A DNA stretch of 64,000 bases from contig WREP01000007.1 in NCBI GenBank assembly GCA_009779265.1, positions 16,623 to 80,622 on the forward strand, given 5' to 3'. Origin of the DNA: Betaproteobacteria bacterium (GTDB lineage Bacteria; Pseudomonadota; Gammaproteobacteria; Burkholderiales; Rhodocyclaceae). Both the position numbers and the translations under genes were made by a program. Positions 44,417 to 53,818 of this stretch are shown here, piece after piece (within the stretch, counting starts at the first letter, position 1; every line of letters begins with the position of its first letter). A model generated the notes under the pieces. The model had not been told where the DNA came from, did not search any database, and saw only the letters and a list, made by a program, of their open reading frames with translations.

Positions 44417-45433
44417 ATGGCCGGCGACTTTCTTTCCCAGGACGAGGTTGATGCCCTACTCAAGGGCGTCACCGGGGAGGCGGACGAACCCGAGGAACGC
44501 GACGGCGCCAGCGGCGAAATCCGCCCCTACAACATCGGCACGCAGGAGCGCATCGTCCGCGGTCGGATGCCGACCCTGGAGCTGATCAACGAGCGTTTCG
44601 CCCGCTACCTGCGCATCGGCCTGTTCAACTACATGCACCGCAATGCCGAGGTGTCGGTCGGCCCGATCCGGGTGCAGAAATACAGCGAATTCATCCGCAA
44701 TCTGGTCGTCCCGACCAATCTCAACCTGGTCGTCGCCAAGCCCCTGCGCGGCACCTCGCTCTTCATCTTCGACCCCAATCTGGTGTTTCTCGTTGTCGAC
44801 AACATGTTCGGCGGCGACGGCCGCTTCCACACCCGGGTCGAGGGCCGCGACTTCACCGCCACCGAGCAGCGCATCATCCAGAGCCTGCTCGGCGTCGTGT
44901 TCACCGAATACAGCAAATCGTGGAAGCCGGTGTATGACATCCGCTTTGAATATGTGCGTTCGGAAATGAACTCGCAATTCGCCAACATCGCCACGCCCTC
45001 GGAAATCGTCGTATCGACCACCTTCACGCTGGAATTCGGCGGCAGCACGGCGGACATGCACATCTGCTTCCCCTACTCCATGCTCGAACCCATCCGCGAT
45101 CTGCTCTATAGCACCATGCAGAGCGACCAGCTATCGTCGGACAAGCGCTGGATCGTGACGCTGCGCAAGCAGTTGCAAGGCGCCGAAGTGGAAGTCGTCG
45201 CCCATCTCGGCCAGGGCCAGATCACCCTCGGGCAGATTCTCAAACTCAAGACGGGCGACGTCATACCGATCAACATTTCGCCGCACATCGAGGCGCTGGT
45301 CGACGACGTGCCGCTCATGGAATGTACCTACGGCCAGCAGAACGGTCAGTTTGCGCTGAAGGTCGAACGATTCATTGCCGCACCGGCCGAGGCGCCGGCG
45401 GCGGAGCCGGCGTTGGGAGAAAAACATGGCTGA
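44417..45433 (+). CDS. fliM: Flagellar motor switch protein FliM
   Basis: The C-ring subunit that binds CheY-P and sets rotation direction. The 338-residue protein has the N-terminal CheY-binding peptide LSQDEVDALLKGV, a middle domain beginning RMPTLELINERFARYLR, and the C-terminal SpoA/FliN-like domain (about 250-325). It overlaps fliN by 8 bases. Confidence 0.96.
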   Translation: MAGDFLSQDEVDALLKGVTGEADEPEERDGASGEIRPYNIGTQERIVRGRMPTLELINERFARYLRIGLFNYMHRNAEVSVGPIRVQKYSEFIRNLVVPTNLNLVVAKPLRGTSLFIFDPNLVFLVVDNMFGGDGRFHTRVEGRDFTATEQRIIQSLLGVVFTEYSKSWKPVYDIRFEYVRSEMNSQFANIATPSEIVVSTTFTLEFGGSTADMHICFPYSMLEPIRDLLYSTMQSDQLSSDKRWIVTLRKQLQGAEVEVVAHLGQGQITLGQILKLKTGDVIPINISPHIEALVDDVPLMECTYGQQNGQFALKVERFIAAPAEAPAAEPALGEKHG

Positions 45434-45875
45434 CGAAACAGAAAACCTGGAAAACCCGGTAACCGAGGACGACGGACAAATCAGCGAGGACGACTGGGCC
45501 GCCGCCATGGCCGAGCAGGCCGTCGCCGAGGCGGCGCCAGCGGCGGAGCCGGCCCACCAGCCGGCCGATATCTTCCCGTCCTTCAACCCGCCCGGCGGCG
45601 CTGGCGGGATGATGAACGAACTCGACATGATCCTCGACATCCCGGTGCAGATCACCGTCGAGTTGGGGCGCACCAAGATCACCATCAAGAATCTGCTGCA
45701 ACTGGCCCACGGCTCGGTCGTCGAACTCGACGCCATGGCCGGCGAGCCGATGGACGTGCTGGTCAACGGCACCCTCATCGCCCAGGGCGAAGTCGTCGTC
45801 GTCAATGACAAATTCGGCATCCGCCTGACCGACATCATCACGCCCTCGGAGCGCATGCGCAAAATCAACCGCTGA
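45426..45875 (+). CDS. fliN: Flagellar motor switch protein FliN
   Basis: The C-ring subunit paired with FliM. The 149-residue protein has an acidic N-terminal region and the C-terminal SpoA domain (MILDIPVQITVELGRTKITIKNLLQLAHGSVVELDAMAGEPMDVLVNGTLIAQGEVVVVNDKFGIRLTDI). The ATG at 45426 is inside the end of fliM. Confidence 0.96.
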   Translation: MADETENLENPVTEDDGQISEDDWAAAMAEQAVAEAAPAAEPAHQPADIFPSFNPPGGAGGMMNELDMILDIPVQITVELGRTKITIKNLLQLAHGSVVELDAMAGEPMDVLVNGTLIAQGEVVVVNDKFGIRLTDIITPSERMRKINR

Positions 45876-45979
45876 ACGCTTCCGCCGGGTTTTGCGTGGC
45901 AAAGGAGAGGCCAAGCGCCGTTTCTCGCTTTTCAGGTTTAAGATAGCGCCCTGACCACATCGCATGACGGGCCTTTTCC

Positions 45980-46381
45980 TTGCCGCGCCTCATCCCCCTG
46001 TTTTTTACCCTGCCCATCCCGGCCCTCGCCGCCGAGGTAGCGGCGCCCGGCATTTCGGCCAGCACTTATGTCCAGGCCGCTCTGGCGCTGGCGCTCATCG
46101 TCGGCCTTCTCGCCGGCGCCGCCTGGCTGGCGCGCAAGGTCAGCGGCGGCAAGGGGTTCGGTCAGGGCGGCATGCGCGTCATCGGCGGCGTCGCGCTGGG
46201 GCCGCGCGAGCGCATCATGTTGCTCGAAGTCGGCGAGGAATGGCTGGTGATCGGCATCGTCCCCGGGCAAATCCGCACCCTGCACCGCCTCGCCAAAGGC
46301 GAGTTGCCCGCCGCCGAGGCCGGCGGCCAGCCCTCCTTCGCCCAGTGGCTGCAACGCATCGGCGAGCGGAAAACGCCATGA
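45980..46381 (+). CDS. fliO: Flagellar biosynthesis protein FliO
   Basis: Assists assembly of the FliPQR export gate. The 133-residue protein has an N-terminal signal-like segment, one membrane helix (YVQAALALALIVGLLAGAAWLARKV, about 29-53) and a small cytoplasmic domain (VIGGVALGPRERIMLLEVGEEWLVIGI). The only possible start in this frame is the TTG at 45980, because a stop codon lies five codons before it. It overlaps fliP by 4 bases. Confidence 0.85.
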   Translation: MPRLIPLFFTLPIPALAAEVAAPGISASTYVQAALALALIVGLLAGAAWLARKVSGGKGFGQGGMRVIGGVALGPRERIMLLEVGEEWLVIGIVPGQIRTLHRLAKGELPAAEAGGQPSFAQWLQRIGERKTP

Positions 46382-47121
46382 GCAAGCGCCTCCCCGTCTT
46401 CCTCGCCCTGCTCCTGCCGACCGGCCTCGCCCTGGCCCAGGCCAGCGGTCTGCCGGCCATTACCAGCACGCCCACCGCCAACGGCGGCGCCACTTACTCG
46501 CTGACCATCCAGACGCTGGTGCTGATGACGGCGCTGACCTTCATTCCGGCGATGATGCTGATGATGTCCGGCTTCACCCGTATCGTCATCGTCCTCTCGC
46601 TCTTGCGCAACGCGCTCGGCACCCAGACTTCGCCGCCCAATCAGGTGGTGCTCGGCCTTTCGCTCTTTCTCACTTTCTTCGTCATGAGTCCGGTGCTCGA
46701 CCGCATCTATACCGAAGCCTATGTGCCGCTTGCGGAAAGCCGCATCGACGTGATGGAGGCCGCCGACCGGGCGGTCGTGCCGCTGCGCGGCTTCATGCTC
46801 AAGCAGACGCGCGAGGCCGATCTGGCGCTCTTCGCCGGCATCGTCAAGGCCGACCGCTTCGAGACGCCGGACGACATCCCGCTGCGCGTGCTGGTGCCGG
46901 CCTTCGTCATCAGCGAATTGAAAACCGCTTTCCAGATCGGCTTCATCCTGTTCATCCCCTTCCTCGTCATCGACATGGTGGTGGCCAGCATATTGATGTC
47001 GATGGGCATGATGATGATGTCGCCGATCATGGTCGCCCTGCCCTTCAAGCTCATGCTGTTCGTGCTGGTCGACGGCTGGCATCTGGTGATCGGCTCGCTG
47101 ATGCAGAGTTTCACGCCATGA
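46378..47121 (+). CDS. fliP: Flagellar export gate protein FliP
   Basis: A core subunit of the type III export gate. The 247-residue protein has a cleavable signal sequence and the highly conserved membrane segments (MTALTFIPAMMLMMSGFTRIVIVLSLLRNALGTQ near residue 50, FQIGFILFIPFLVIDMVVASILMSMGMMMM near 185, LFVLVDGWHLVIGSLMQSF at the end). The ATG overlaps the fliO stop. Confidence 0.96.
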   Translation: MSKRLPVFLALLLPTGLALAQASGLPAITSTPTANGGATYSLTIQTLVLMTALTFIPAMMLMMSGFTRIVIVLSLLRNALGTQTSPPNQVVLGLSLFLTFFVMSPVLDRIYTEAYVPLAESRIDVMEAADRAVVPLRGFMLKQTREADLALFAGIVKADRFETPDDIPLRVLVPAFVISELKTAFQIGFILFIPFLVIDMVVASILMSMGMMMMSPIMVALPFKLMLFVLVDGWHLVIGSLMQSFTP

Positions 47122-47387
47122 CCCCGGCCATTGTCATGGAAATCGGCCGTCAGGCGATCCTGACGGTGCTTACCGTCGCCGCGCCTATCCTCCTCACCGC
47201 TCTGGCCGTCGGCCTGATTGTCAGCATTTTCCAGGCGGCGACGCAAATCAACGAAGCGACCCTGCAATTCGTACCCAAATTCACCGCCATGTTCGTCATC
47301 CTCCTGCTGATCGGGCCGTGGATCCTGCAATATCTGATCGACTTCATCCAACGCCTGCTCGGCAGCATTCCGCAATTAATCGGCTAG
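47118..47387 (+). CDS. fliQ: Flagellar export gate protein FliQ
   Basis: An 89-residue export-gate subunit with two membrane helices (LTVLTVAAPILLTALAVGLIVSIFQAATQINEATLQFVPK and FVILLLIGPWILQYLIDFI) joined by the conserved loop. The start overlaps the fliP stop by 4 bases. Confidence 0.95.
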   Translation: MTPAIVMEIGRQAILTVLTVAAPILLTALAVGLIVSIFQAATQINEATLQFVPKFTAMFVILLLIGPWILQYLIDFIQRLLGSIPQLIG

Positions 47388-47388
47388 C

Positions 47389-48168
47389 GTGATCGAGATC
47401 TCCTCGGCGCAGATCGACGCCTGGATCGCCGCCTTCATCTTTCCGCTGGCTCGCATCCTCGCCTTCGTCGCCAGCGCCCCGCTGTGGAGCACGGCGGCCA
47501 TTCCGCAGCGCACCCGGCTGGTCCTCGGGCTAGGCATCACGCTGGCCATCGCCCCGGCGCTGCCGCCCATGCCGGCGGTGCCGCCGGCAACGCTGGCCGG
47601 CCTGTGGATCATGTTGCAGCAAATGCTCATCGGCATTGGCATGGGCTTCGCCGCCCGCATCGTCTTTTCCGCCTTCGATCTCGCTGGCGAATACATGGGC
47701 TTCCAGATGGGCCTCGGCTTCGCCACCTTCTACGATCCGCTGCGTGGCTCACAGACGCCAGTGCTCGCCAACTTTTTCAGCATCCTGGCGCTACTCATGC
47801 TGCTCTCGATGAACGGCCATCTCCTCTATTTCGCCACCCTGGCGCAGAGCTTCGTCGCCATCCCGGTCAGCGCCACGCCGTTGGCGGCGAATTCCTGGAT
47901 GAATCTGGCGCAAGTGGGCGGCTACATCTTCTCCTCCGGCCTGCTACTGGCCCTGCCGGTGACTGTGGCGCTGATGATCACCAACTTCGCTCTGGCCGTG
48001 CTGACGCGCACCGCCCCGCAACTCAACATCTTCGCCCTCGGCTTCCCGATCACCATGATGGGCGGCTTCTTCGCGCTGGCCACCAGCCTGCGCTACCTCG
48101 CCGAACCCTTCCAGGCCGTATTCGAAATCGCCCTCGGCGCCATGCTGGGTTTTGCGGTGGTGCGCTAA
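47389..48168 (+). CDS. fliR: Flagellar export gate protein FliR
   Basis: The third export-gate subunit, 259 residues with six or more membrane segments and the conserved GEYMGFQMGLGFATFYDP near residue 100. It starts at the GTG at 47389, 1 base after fliQ. It ends the fliK-R operon and is convergent with the DUF2157-type gene. Confidence 0.94.
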   Translation: MIEISSAQIDAWIAAFIFPLARILAFVASAPLWSTAAIPQRTRLVLGLGITLAIAPALPPMPAVPPATLAGLWIMLQQMLIGIGMGFAARIVFSAFDLAGEYMGFQMGLGFATFYDPLRGSQTPVLANFFSILALLMLLSMNGHLLYFATLAQSFVAIPVSATPLAANSWMNLAQVGGYIFSSGLLLALPVTVALMITNFALAVLTRTAPQLNIFALGFPITMMGGFFALATSLRYLAEPFQAVFEIALGAMLGFAVVR

Positions 48169-48173
48169 GGCCC

Positions 48174-49226
48174 TCAATCCGCAGCCGAATCCCGCTTGCG
48201 GAATTCCAGATTCCAGATTTTCTCGGCATGGCTGCCGATCAGCCAGAAGGACACGGCAAGGATGAGGAAGAAAACCGCCTTATGCGTCGCATCCCAGAAA
48301 AATTCAAAATACTTGGTGTACAGGTTGATGAACAGGAAGGTGATGCCGAAGGCGCGCGAGGTGTAATCGTCGTACTTCAAGCCATAAACAATGGCGGCGA
48401 TGGCGACCAGGGCGAACAGCAGCCCCCAGTGGAGAAGTTCGATCTGTCGGGTGTCAAACCATTCACTGTCGCCGTAATTGCCGAAAATGGAGAGAATCCA
48501 CAGGGCGATGAAAAGATAAAGCAGGCCCAGCACATAGGTCGGCTGGCGCAAGGCTTGCAGTTGCCGGATATGGCTGAAACCGAAGCTGGCGGCAGTCAAT
48601 ACGGCCCCGAATAGGACGAAGCGCAGGGGAAAATTCATGCCCAGATAATAAGCGCCCCAACCGGAGGCATAGCCGGTTTCCGCCCCGAACCAGGAGCCGA
48701 GCGAAAGAATGGAAAATACCCAGATCAGTTTGGACGAAAGGGCCACCGCCAACAGGCCATAAACGACCGTCGCCAACAAAAAGAGCAGGGAAAAATGGCC
48801 GCTGCCGGTGTCGATGGCCTGGCCCAGGGAAACGATGGAACCGGCGCAGAACAGTACCCCGATAAAGAAGATGGCTTCAGTGCTGAAAACCCGGTTGGGT
48901 TTCTTTCGCCGCCGGGCCAGGCCAAGATAAAACACAAGCGCCGCCCAGGCCGCCAGGGCCAGGCTGCGCATGGCATCCGACATATCGAGAAATTTTTTCA
49001 GCAAGGCAAACAGCACCCTGTCGGCGAGGACGCTGCCTATCGCGATGATCAGGCTGATGAGGGAAATCCAGAAACAATACTTGGCCAGTTTTTTCCAGTC
49101 GAAGGGGCGGATGGAAAAACTTTGCCGCAGATGCTCGGCAGTTTCCGGCGGAATGGTTTGCTCTGCTACCCACTGGTCGATCACGCCATGCAGGAATTTC
49201 CCCTGCGTCTTGGTGACAATCATCAT
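48174..49226 (-). CDS. DUF2157-like polytopic membrane protein
   Basis: A 350-residue protein with a soluble N-terminal region (KFLHGVIDQWVAEQTIPPETAEHLRQSF, about 9-40) and about ten hydrophobic segments, each 18-22 residues, between about 48 and 335. The pattern resembles DUF2157 membrane proteins; the function is unknown. Two adjacent ATG codons (49226 and 49223) follow GGAG, and the second is better spaced. It lies between the two large flagellar gene blocks, but nothing ties it to the flagellum. Confidence 0.6.
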   Translation of the reverse strand: MMIVTKTQGKFLHGVIDQWVAEQTIPPETAEHLRQSFSIRPFDWKKLAKYCFWISLISLIIAIGSVLADRVLFALLKKFLDMSDAMRSLALAAWAALVFYLGLARRRKKPNRVFSTEAIFFIGVLFCAGSIVSLGQAIDTGSGHFSLLFLLATVVYGLLAVALSSKLIWVFSILSLGSWFGAETGYASGWGAYYLGMNFPLRFVLFGAVLTAASFGFSHIRQLQALRQPTYVLGLLYLFIALWILSIFGNYGDSEWFDTRQIELLHWGLLFALVAIAAIVYGLKYDDYTSRAFGITFLFINLYTKYFEFFWDATHKAVFFLILAVSFWLIGSHAEKIWNLEFRKRDSAAD

Positions 49227-49339
49227 TTTTCTCCATGGAAAAGATGTTTTCACTGCCAACAATGCAAGCCGATCCATTTGAGCGCTCAACTCATGGATGC
49301 CAAGCTGGGGAATTTTATCGCCGCTACGCGGCGTTGAAC

Positions 49340-49810
49340 TCAATCCTGCAGGAAAGAATCGGCGTGGTCATGCCGCACGAGGCGGATCAAGCCTTCGGCG
49401 ACGCGCCGGGCGCCGAGGGTTTGCGAGTCGATGCCTTCGTTGTAGTCGACGATCTGGTAATCGTGGTAACCGTTTTCCATCTGCAACTGGCTGGCCCGCC
49501 GCTTGAGCACCTGCATCGACTCACCGGCGCCGCCGGTGTGGAAGCGTTTCATTTTCATCGACAGGCGATAGACATTTTCGCCCAGACGGCTTTCTTCAAT
49601 TTCCCAGTTCGGCGCCAGCGGGTCGTATACGACATAAATAACGGCGGCAACTGCCGCGGCGGCGGCCAGGGAGGAGAGCTTGATACTGGTTGCCCCGGTT
49701 AACTGGAGTTTCTTGTCGGGCAGTAACGGCGATGTGTTGGAGCCGGGCGAGCCGCAGGCTCCCAGCATCAGCGCGCCGCCAAGCAGAAGGCTTGCCGCCA
49801 GCCCTCTCAT
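49340..49810 (-). CDS. Hypothetical lipoprotein at the end of the flg operon
   Basis: A 156-residue protein with a lipoprotein signal (lipobox LGAC, cysteine near residue 19), a short hydrophobic alanine-rich stretch (about 50-62, LAAAAAVAAVIYVVY) and a C-terminal soluble part (VLKRRASQLQMENGYHDYQIVDYNEGIDSQTLGARRVAEG). The family is not recognised. Its ATG overlaps the flgL stop by 4 bases, so it is made with the hook-filament junction proteins and may act at the outer membrane. Confidence 0.7.
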   Translation of the reverse strand: MRGLAASLLLGGALMLGACGSPGSNTSPLLPDKKLQLTGATSIKLSSLAAAAAVAAVIYVVYDPLAPNWEIEESRLGENVYRLSMKMKRFHTGGAGESMQVLKRRASQLQMENGYHDYQIVDYNEGIDSQTLGARRVAEGLIRLVRHDHADSFLQD

Positions 49811-50763
49811 AGGATGTTGAACAGACTCAACTGGCTGGTCTGTTTGAATGACAGTTGCGCCGCCTCCAGTTGCAGTTGCAGGCGCGCCAGTCGGGAGATG
49901 GCTTCGGTGTAATCGAGATCCTGGAGTTCGGAGAGGCGTATCTCGTACAGGTAGGCATTATTCTCGGTGGCGGTCGCCATGCTTTCCAGCGACTGGAGGC
50001 GGGCGCCGACCGAGGCGCGGATGGACGACGCATGGGCGATGGAGGACAGCGAATCGTCCAGCGCCTGACCGTAGGCGGCCTGATCGAAGGGGACGCCGCT
50101 GGCCGGATCGAGAATGTCGATCAGATTCTGTAAATTGTCGAACATGCTGCGCCCGGTGACGTTGCCTTGCGCGTCGCGCACCTGCATAAACACGTCGAGG
50201 CCGTTGGCCGAGGTGGCCATAACCCGCGAGCCGCTGACTTGCAGCGCCTCGACGCCGCCGTCGCCGCTGTAGGTGACGCGCGTGTTGTTCAGGTCGTAGG
50301 GCGGCGTGGCGCCGGCATCGACCGCGAAGGGCTGGGTCGCCGATTTGAAGCCGGAGAAAATGTAATTGCCCATGCCGTCCCGGGTGTTGCCCAGATTGAT
50401 CAGGCTGAGCATGCGCTGTTTCAACTCCGTGGCGAGCATGCCGCGCTGTTCGGCGCTGTAGGTGTCGTTACCGGCATCGACGGCGCGCTCGTAGATGGCT
50501 TGCAATTCATCGTTGATGCTGTTCAGGGTGGAGTCGAGCAAATTGAGCTTGCCCGTGGCGTCGCCGATATTTTTCCGGTACTGCGCATTGACCTCCTTCG
50601 ACTGGCTCACCATCAGCGCCTGCGTGGCGGCGATCGGGTCGTCCTGCGGGGTGAGAACGCGGCGACCGGTCGACATCTGCTGCTGCACCTTGTACAGATC
50701 GTATTGCAGGTTCTGTATGCCGATGGTGCCGGAATTGAAGATCTGGGAAGTACTGACGCGCAT
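49807..50763 (-). CDS. flgL: Hook-filament junction protein FlgL (HAP3)
   Basis: Joins the hook to the filament. The 318-residue flagellin-like protein has RVSTSQIFNSGTIGIQNLQYDLYKVQQQMSTGRRVLTPQDDPIAA at the N terminus and the helical C terminus ending SFKQTSQLSLFNIL. It follows flgK by 14 bases. Confidence 0.94.
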   Translation of the reverse strand: MRVSTSQIFNSGTIGIQNLQYDLYKVQQQMSTGRRVLTPQDDPIAATQALMVSQSKEVNAQYRKNIGDATGKLNLLDSTLNSINDELQAIYERAVDAGNDTYSAEQRGMLATELKQRMLSLINLGNTRDGMGNYIFSGFKSATQPFAVDAGATPPYDLNNTRVTYSGDGGVEALQVSGSRVMATSANGLDVFMQVRDAQGNVTGRSMFDNLQNLIDILDPASGVPFDQAAYGQALDDSLSSIAHASSIRASVGARLQSLESMATATENNAYLYEIRLSELQDLDYTEAISRLARLQLQLEAAQLSFKQTSQLSLFNIL

Positions 50764-50777
50764 GATCGTGATTCCTT

Positions 50778-52799
50778 TTAGCGGAGCGACAGCAGGGTGT
50801 CGAACAGCTTGCTGCCAATCTCGAGAACTTTCGCCGAGGCCTGGTAAGCCTGCTGGTAGCGCAGCAGGTTCGCCGCCTCCTCGTCGAGATTGACGCCGGA
50901 GAGGGCGTCCCGCGTCGCCTGCGCCTGTTGCAGGATCACCGTCTGGGCGGAAAGCTGGACATTGGCCTCGCGCGCGCGGATGCCGACATCGGCGACCAGC
51001 TTGCCGTAGGCCGCCTGATAGGTTGCCGTGCCGCCGTCCATCGTTTTCTGCGTTTGCAGGTTGCCGAGCAGGATGGCATTGCGCGAATCCTGGATGCCGT
51101 CGATGTTGCGGGCGAGGGTAAAGCTGTCGGCGCCGGCCGGCGGCGGCGTGCCGGCGACGGTAAAATACATGTTGTCGTAACCGAAGCCAACGAGCCGGGC
51201 CGCGCCGCTGTTCAGCGCGATATCGCCGGCGCCGCTGACCTGGGTGCCATCCGAATAAACCGCCGTCCAGGTGCCGGGCACGCCTTGCAGGTTGGCGGCC
51301 GTAACTTGCAGGGTCACCGGCGCGGCAGGCGCGGTGTAGCCGACGCCGACCACGCCCTGGGAAATTTCAAAGGAGCCGCTATTGGCGACGCCGGGCGTCA
51401 CGCCGACCGGCCCGCCAGCGGTGATCAGGCGGGGATCGGCGACGATGCGCGCATCGACGGCGATATTCTGGGCGGCATCGACATAGGGCTTGAGCACGAA
51501 ACGGTCGCCGTTGTTGCCGAGCGCCGCGATATTGAGATCAATGCCGTCGAAGCTGATGGGGCCGGTGCCGTTGCCGGCAGCGACCTGGATATTGTCGCTG
51601 AGGCGGGTGACGGTCCAATCGCCGCCCGCGCCGAAGTTGACCTGATAATCGCTGGCCCGCAATTCGGTGTAGAAATTGCCGCTGAAATCGGGCGGCTGCG
51701 GCGCCACCGGCGGCGAGAAAGTGGCCGACAGGCTGCCGCTGCCCGTGTTATGGATATTGGTCGCCACGGTCAACGGGGTGTCGGTGGTAATCGAGAACAG
51801 CGTGCCGACAAAGCCGCTATCGCCGGCAATGCGCCCTTCCAGATCCTGACCGAGCGCCAGTTGGGCATTGAAGGTAAGGCTCAGCGAGGCGGCCAGACGC
51901 CCCAGTTCATTCTCGATCGCATCGAGCGACTTGGTGCGGAATTCGACCAGACCGCCCAGTTCGCCGCCGATGATGAGGGATTCCGGCATTTCCAGCGTGC
52001 CGCCATTGGGCAAGCGCAGGCCGACCACGGTTTTCGCGGAATCGCCCGCCGACGGCATGGCCACCAGTTGATTGGCCAGATTGCCCATCACCAGTTGCTG
52101 GCCGCTGCCGATGAAGACATTGAGGCTGCCATCCGAATTGGTCGTGGTCGTCACCCGGATCATCTGGTTCAACTCGGCGACCAGGCGGTCGCGCTGGTCG
52201 AGCAGGTCGTTGGCGCTATGCCCGGAACCGGCCTCGGCAAGGATGATGCGCTGATTGATATCGGCGATCATCGTGGAGTAATTATTCACTTCGGCAACGG
52301 AATCGGTAATGCGGCTGTTGACCTCGTTCCTGATTTCAAACAGCCGATTGTCCAGGGCCTGAAAGCGCTCGATCAGCGTCTGCGCCGAGGAAATCATGGC
52401 CTGCCGCGACGATATCAGCGAGGGGTCGGAAGCCACATGCTGGACGCCGGAGAAGAAACCCTGCAAGGCCGGCGACATGCCGGCGCTGGGATCGGCCAGC
52501 ATATTGTCGATCTGCGCGATCTGGCTGTAGAAGGCATCGAGCTGGCTGACCCGGGTTTGCGCCGTATTCACCTGCTGCGTCAGGTAGCTGTCGTACATGC
52601 GCGAAATGGTCTGGACATGGACGCCCATGCCGAGCGCACCGGCGCCGGTCATGACCGGGATGTTGGTCGCCTGCATCGCGCGCTGACGGGTATAGCCGGG
52701 CGTGGTGGCATTGACCACGTTGTGTTGCGTCGCCAGCAAATTGAGCTGGGCGGCATTCATGCCGGTGACGCCGATACTGAAAAATCCTGAACTCATCAT
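50778..52799 (-). CDS. flgK: Hook-filament junction protein FlgK (HAP1)
   Basis: The first junction protein above the hook. The 673-residue protein has the rod/hook-type start GFFSIGVTGMNAAQLNLLATQHNVVNATTPGYTRQRA and the C-terminal GVNLDEEAANLLRYQQAYQASAKVLEIGSKLFDTLLSL, with a long beta-rich middle (about 300-560) typical of larger FlgK. Two ATG codons in tandem follow AGGTG. A likely sigma-28 promoter precedes it, allowing late expression separate from the rest of the flg operon. Confidence 0.94.
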   Translation of the reverse strand: MMSSGFFSIGVTGMNAAQLNLLATQHNVVNATTPGYTRQRAMQATNIPVMTGAGALGMGVHVQTISRMYDSYLTQQVNTAQTRVSQLDAFYSQIAQIDNMLADPSAGMSPALQGFFSGVQHVASDPSLISSRQAMISSAQTLIERFQALDNRLFEIRNEVNSRITDSVAEVNNYSTMIADINQRIILAEAGSGHSANDLLDQRDRLVAELNQMIRVTTTTNSDGSLNVFIGSGQQLVMGNLANQLVAMPSAGDSAKTVVGLRLPNGGTLEMPESLIIGGELGGLVEFRTKSLDAIENELGRLAASLSLTFNAQLALGQDLEGRIAGDSGFVGTLFSITTDTPLTVATNIHNTGSGSLSATFSPPVAPQPPDFSGNFYTELRASDYQVNFGAGGDWTVTRLSDNIQVAAGNGTGPISFDGIDLNIAALGNNGDRFVLKPYVDAAQNIAVDARIVADPRLITAGGPVGVTPGVANSGSFEISQGVVGVGYTAPAAPVTLQVTAANLQGVPGTWTAVYSDGTQVSGAGDIALNSGAARLVGFGYDNMYFTVAGTPPPAGADSFTLARNIDGIQDSRNAILLGNLQTQKTMDGGTATYQAAYGKLVADVGIRAREANVQLSAQTVILQQAQATRDALSGVNLDEEAANLLRYQQAYQASAKVLEIGSKLFDTLLSLR

Positions 52800-52813
52800 T
52801 CACCTCTAAGAGG

Positions 52814-52840
52814 TTAACGACCGGTCGGCCGTAAAATTTA
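52814..52840 (-). promoter_or_regulatory. Probable sigma-28 promoter of flgKL
   Basis: On the minus strand, TAAATTTT, 11 bases, then GTCGTTAA resembles the FliA consensus with three mismatches and exact spacing. It lies in the only real gap between flgJ and flgK, 15 bases before the flgK ATG. FlgK and FlgL are late flagellar proteins elsewhere, which supports the call. Confidence 0.55.
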
Positions 52841-52853
52841 GCCTTGCCAGCGC

Positions 52854-53816
52854 CTAACCAATCAACGCCTGACGCAGGGTCGGGCCGTTGATGATGCGCG
52901 CCAGCTTGTCGGCATACATCGGATCGGTGGCATACCCTGCCTGTTGCAGACGTCTTGCAAACTCCGTGCCATTCTGTGCGCCGATGACGCTGCTGTAGCG
53001 CGCGTTGTCGCGCAGCAGCCCGGCGTAATCGCGAAAACTCTCGGCGTAGGAGCCATAGGCGCGGAAGCGTTCGACCATCTGGCGCGGCTCGCCATCGACA
53101 TACTCGGTGGTGGTGGCCTCGACGGTCGGGCCGTTCCAACTCGCGCCAGCCTTGATGCCGAACAGGTTATGGCTGGGTGAGCCGTCGGCATGGCGAATTT
53201 CGCTGCGCCCCCAGCCGCTTTCCAGCGCCGAATGGGCGATCAGGAATTGCGGCGGAATGCCGGTCGAGCGCGAGGCTTCGACCGCGTGCGGCCAGACCCG
53301 GCTGGCGAAATCGCGGGCCGTCGTCGGCGCCTCGCCGTCATTGGCCAATGTCGTCGCCTGTGCCGCATAAGCCGCCGAGGTCGGCAAGCTGCCGAGCACC
53401 GGCGTATGGCGCAAATGCCGCGTATCGGAAGCGGCGAGCGGCAGCGCGTTGCCGGCAGCCTTTGCCGCCTCTTCGCCCGGCGCCGCCAGTTCCTTGCCAT
53501 TGACCACGGTGCGTCCAAGCTGTTCCTCGATCAGCCGGGCAAAGCCGACGCCCTGGCCGCTGGTCGCCAGATTCTGCGCCATCTGCTGGTCGAGCAGGGC
53601 CGTGTAGAAACGTGTCTGGTCGCTGTTCAAGAGGCCGTCCTGCGGCACGGTATCGCGCATACTCTTCATCACCATTTGCAGGAACATCTGCTCGAATTGC
53701 TGCGCCGCCGCCTTCAGCCCCGCCTGCGGATCGCGCGCGAAGCGGGTGCGCACATCCTGCGCCGACTGCGGATCGAAAGCCGCCCGATTGGGCGCATCCT
53801 GAATCTTGATCGCCAT
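52854..53816 (-). CDS. flgJ: Rod-binding protein and peptidoglycan hydrolase FlgJ
   Basis: Caps the rod and opens the peptidoglycan for it. The 320-residue protein has the N-terminal rod-binding domain (KAAAQQFEQMFLQMVMKSMRDTVPQDGLLNSDQTRFYTALLDQQMAQNLA, about 35-84) and a C-terminal glucosaminidase-type domain (IPPQFLIAHSALESGWGRSE near 202, then NLFGIKAG). It starts 2 bases after the flgI stop. Confidence 0.94.
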   Translation of the reverse strand: MAIKIQDAPNRAAFDPQSAQDVRTRFARDPQAGLKAAAQQFEQMFLQMVMKSMRDTVPQDGLLNSDQTRFYTALLDQQMAQNLATSGQGVGFARLIEEQLGRTVVNGKELAAPGEEAAKAAGNALPLAASDTRHLRHTPVLGSLPTSAAYAAQATTLANDGEAPTTARDFASRVWPHAVEASRSTGIPPQFLIAHSALESGWGRSEIRHADGSPSHNLFGIKAGASWNGPTVEATTTEYVDGEPRQMVERFRAYGSYAESFRDYAGLLRDNARYSSVIGAQNGTEFARRLQQAGYATDPMYADKLARIINGPTLRQALIG

Positions 53817-53818
53817 AA

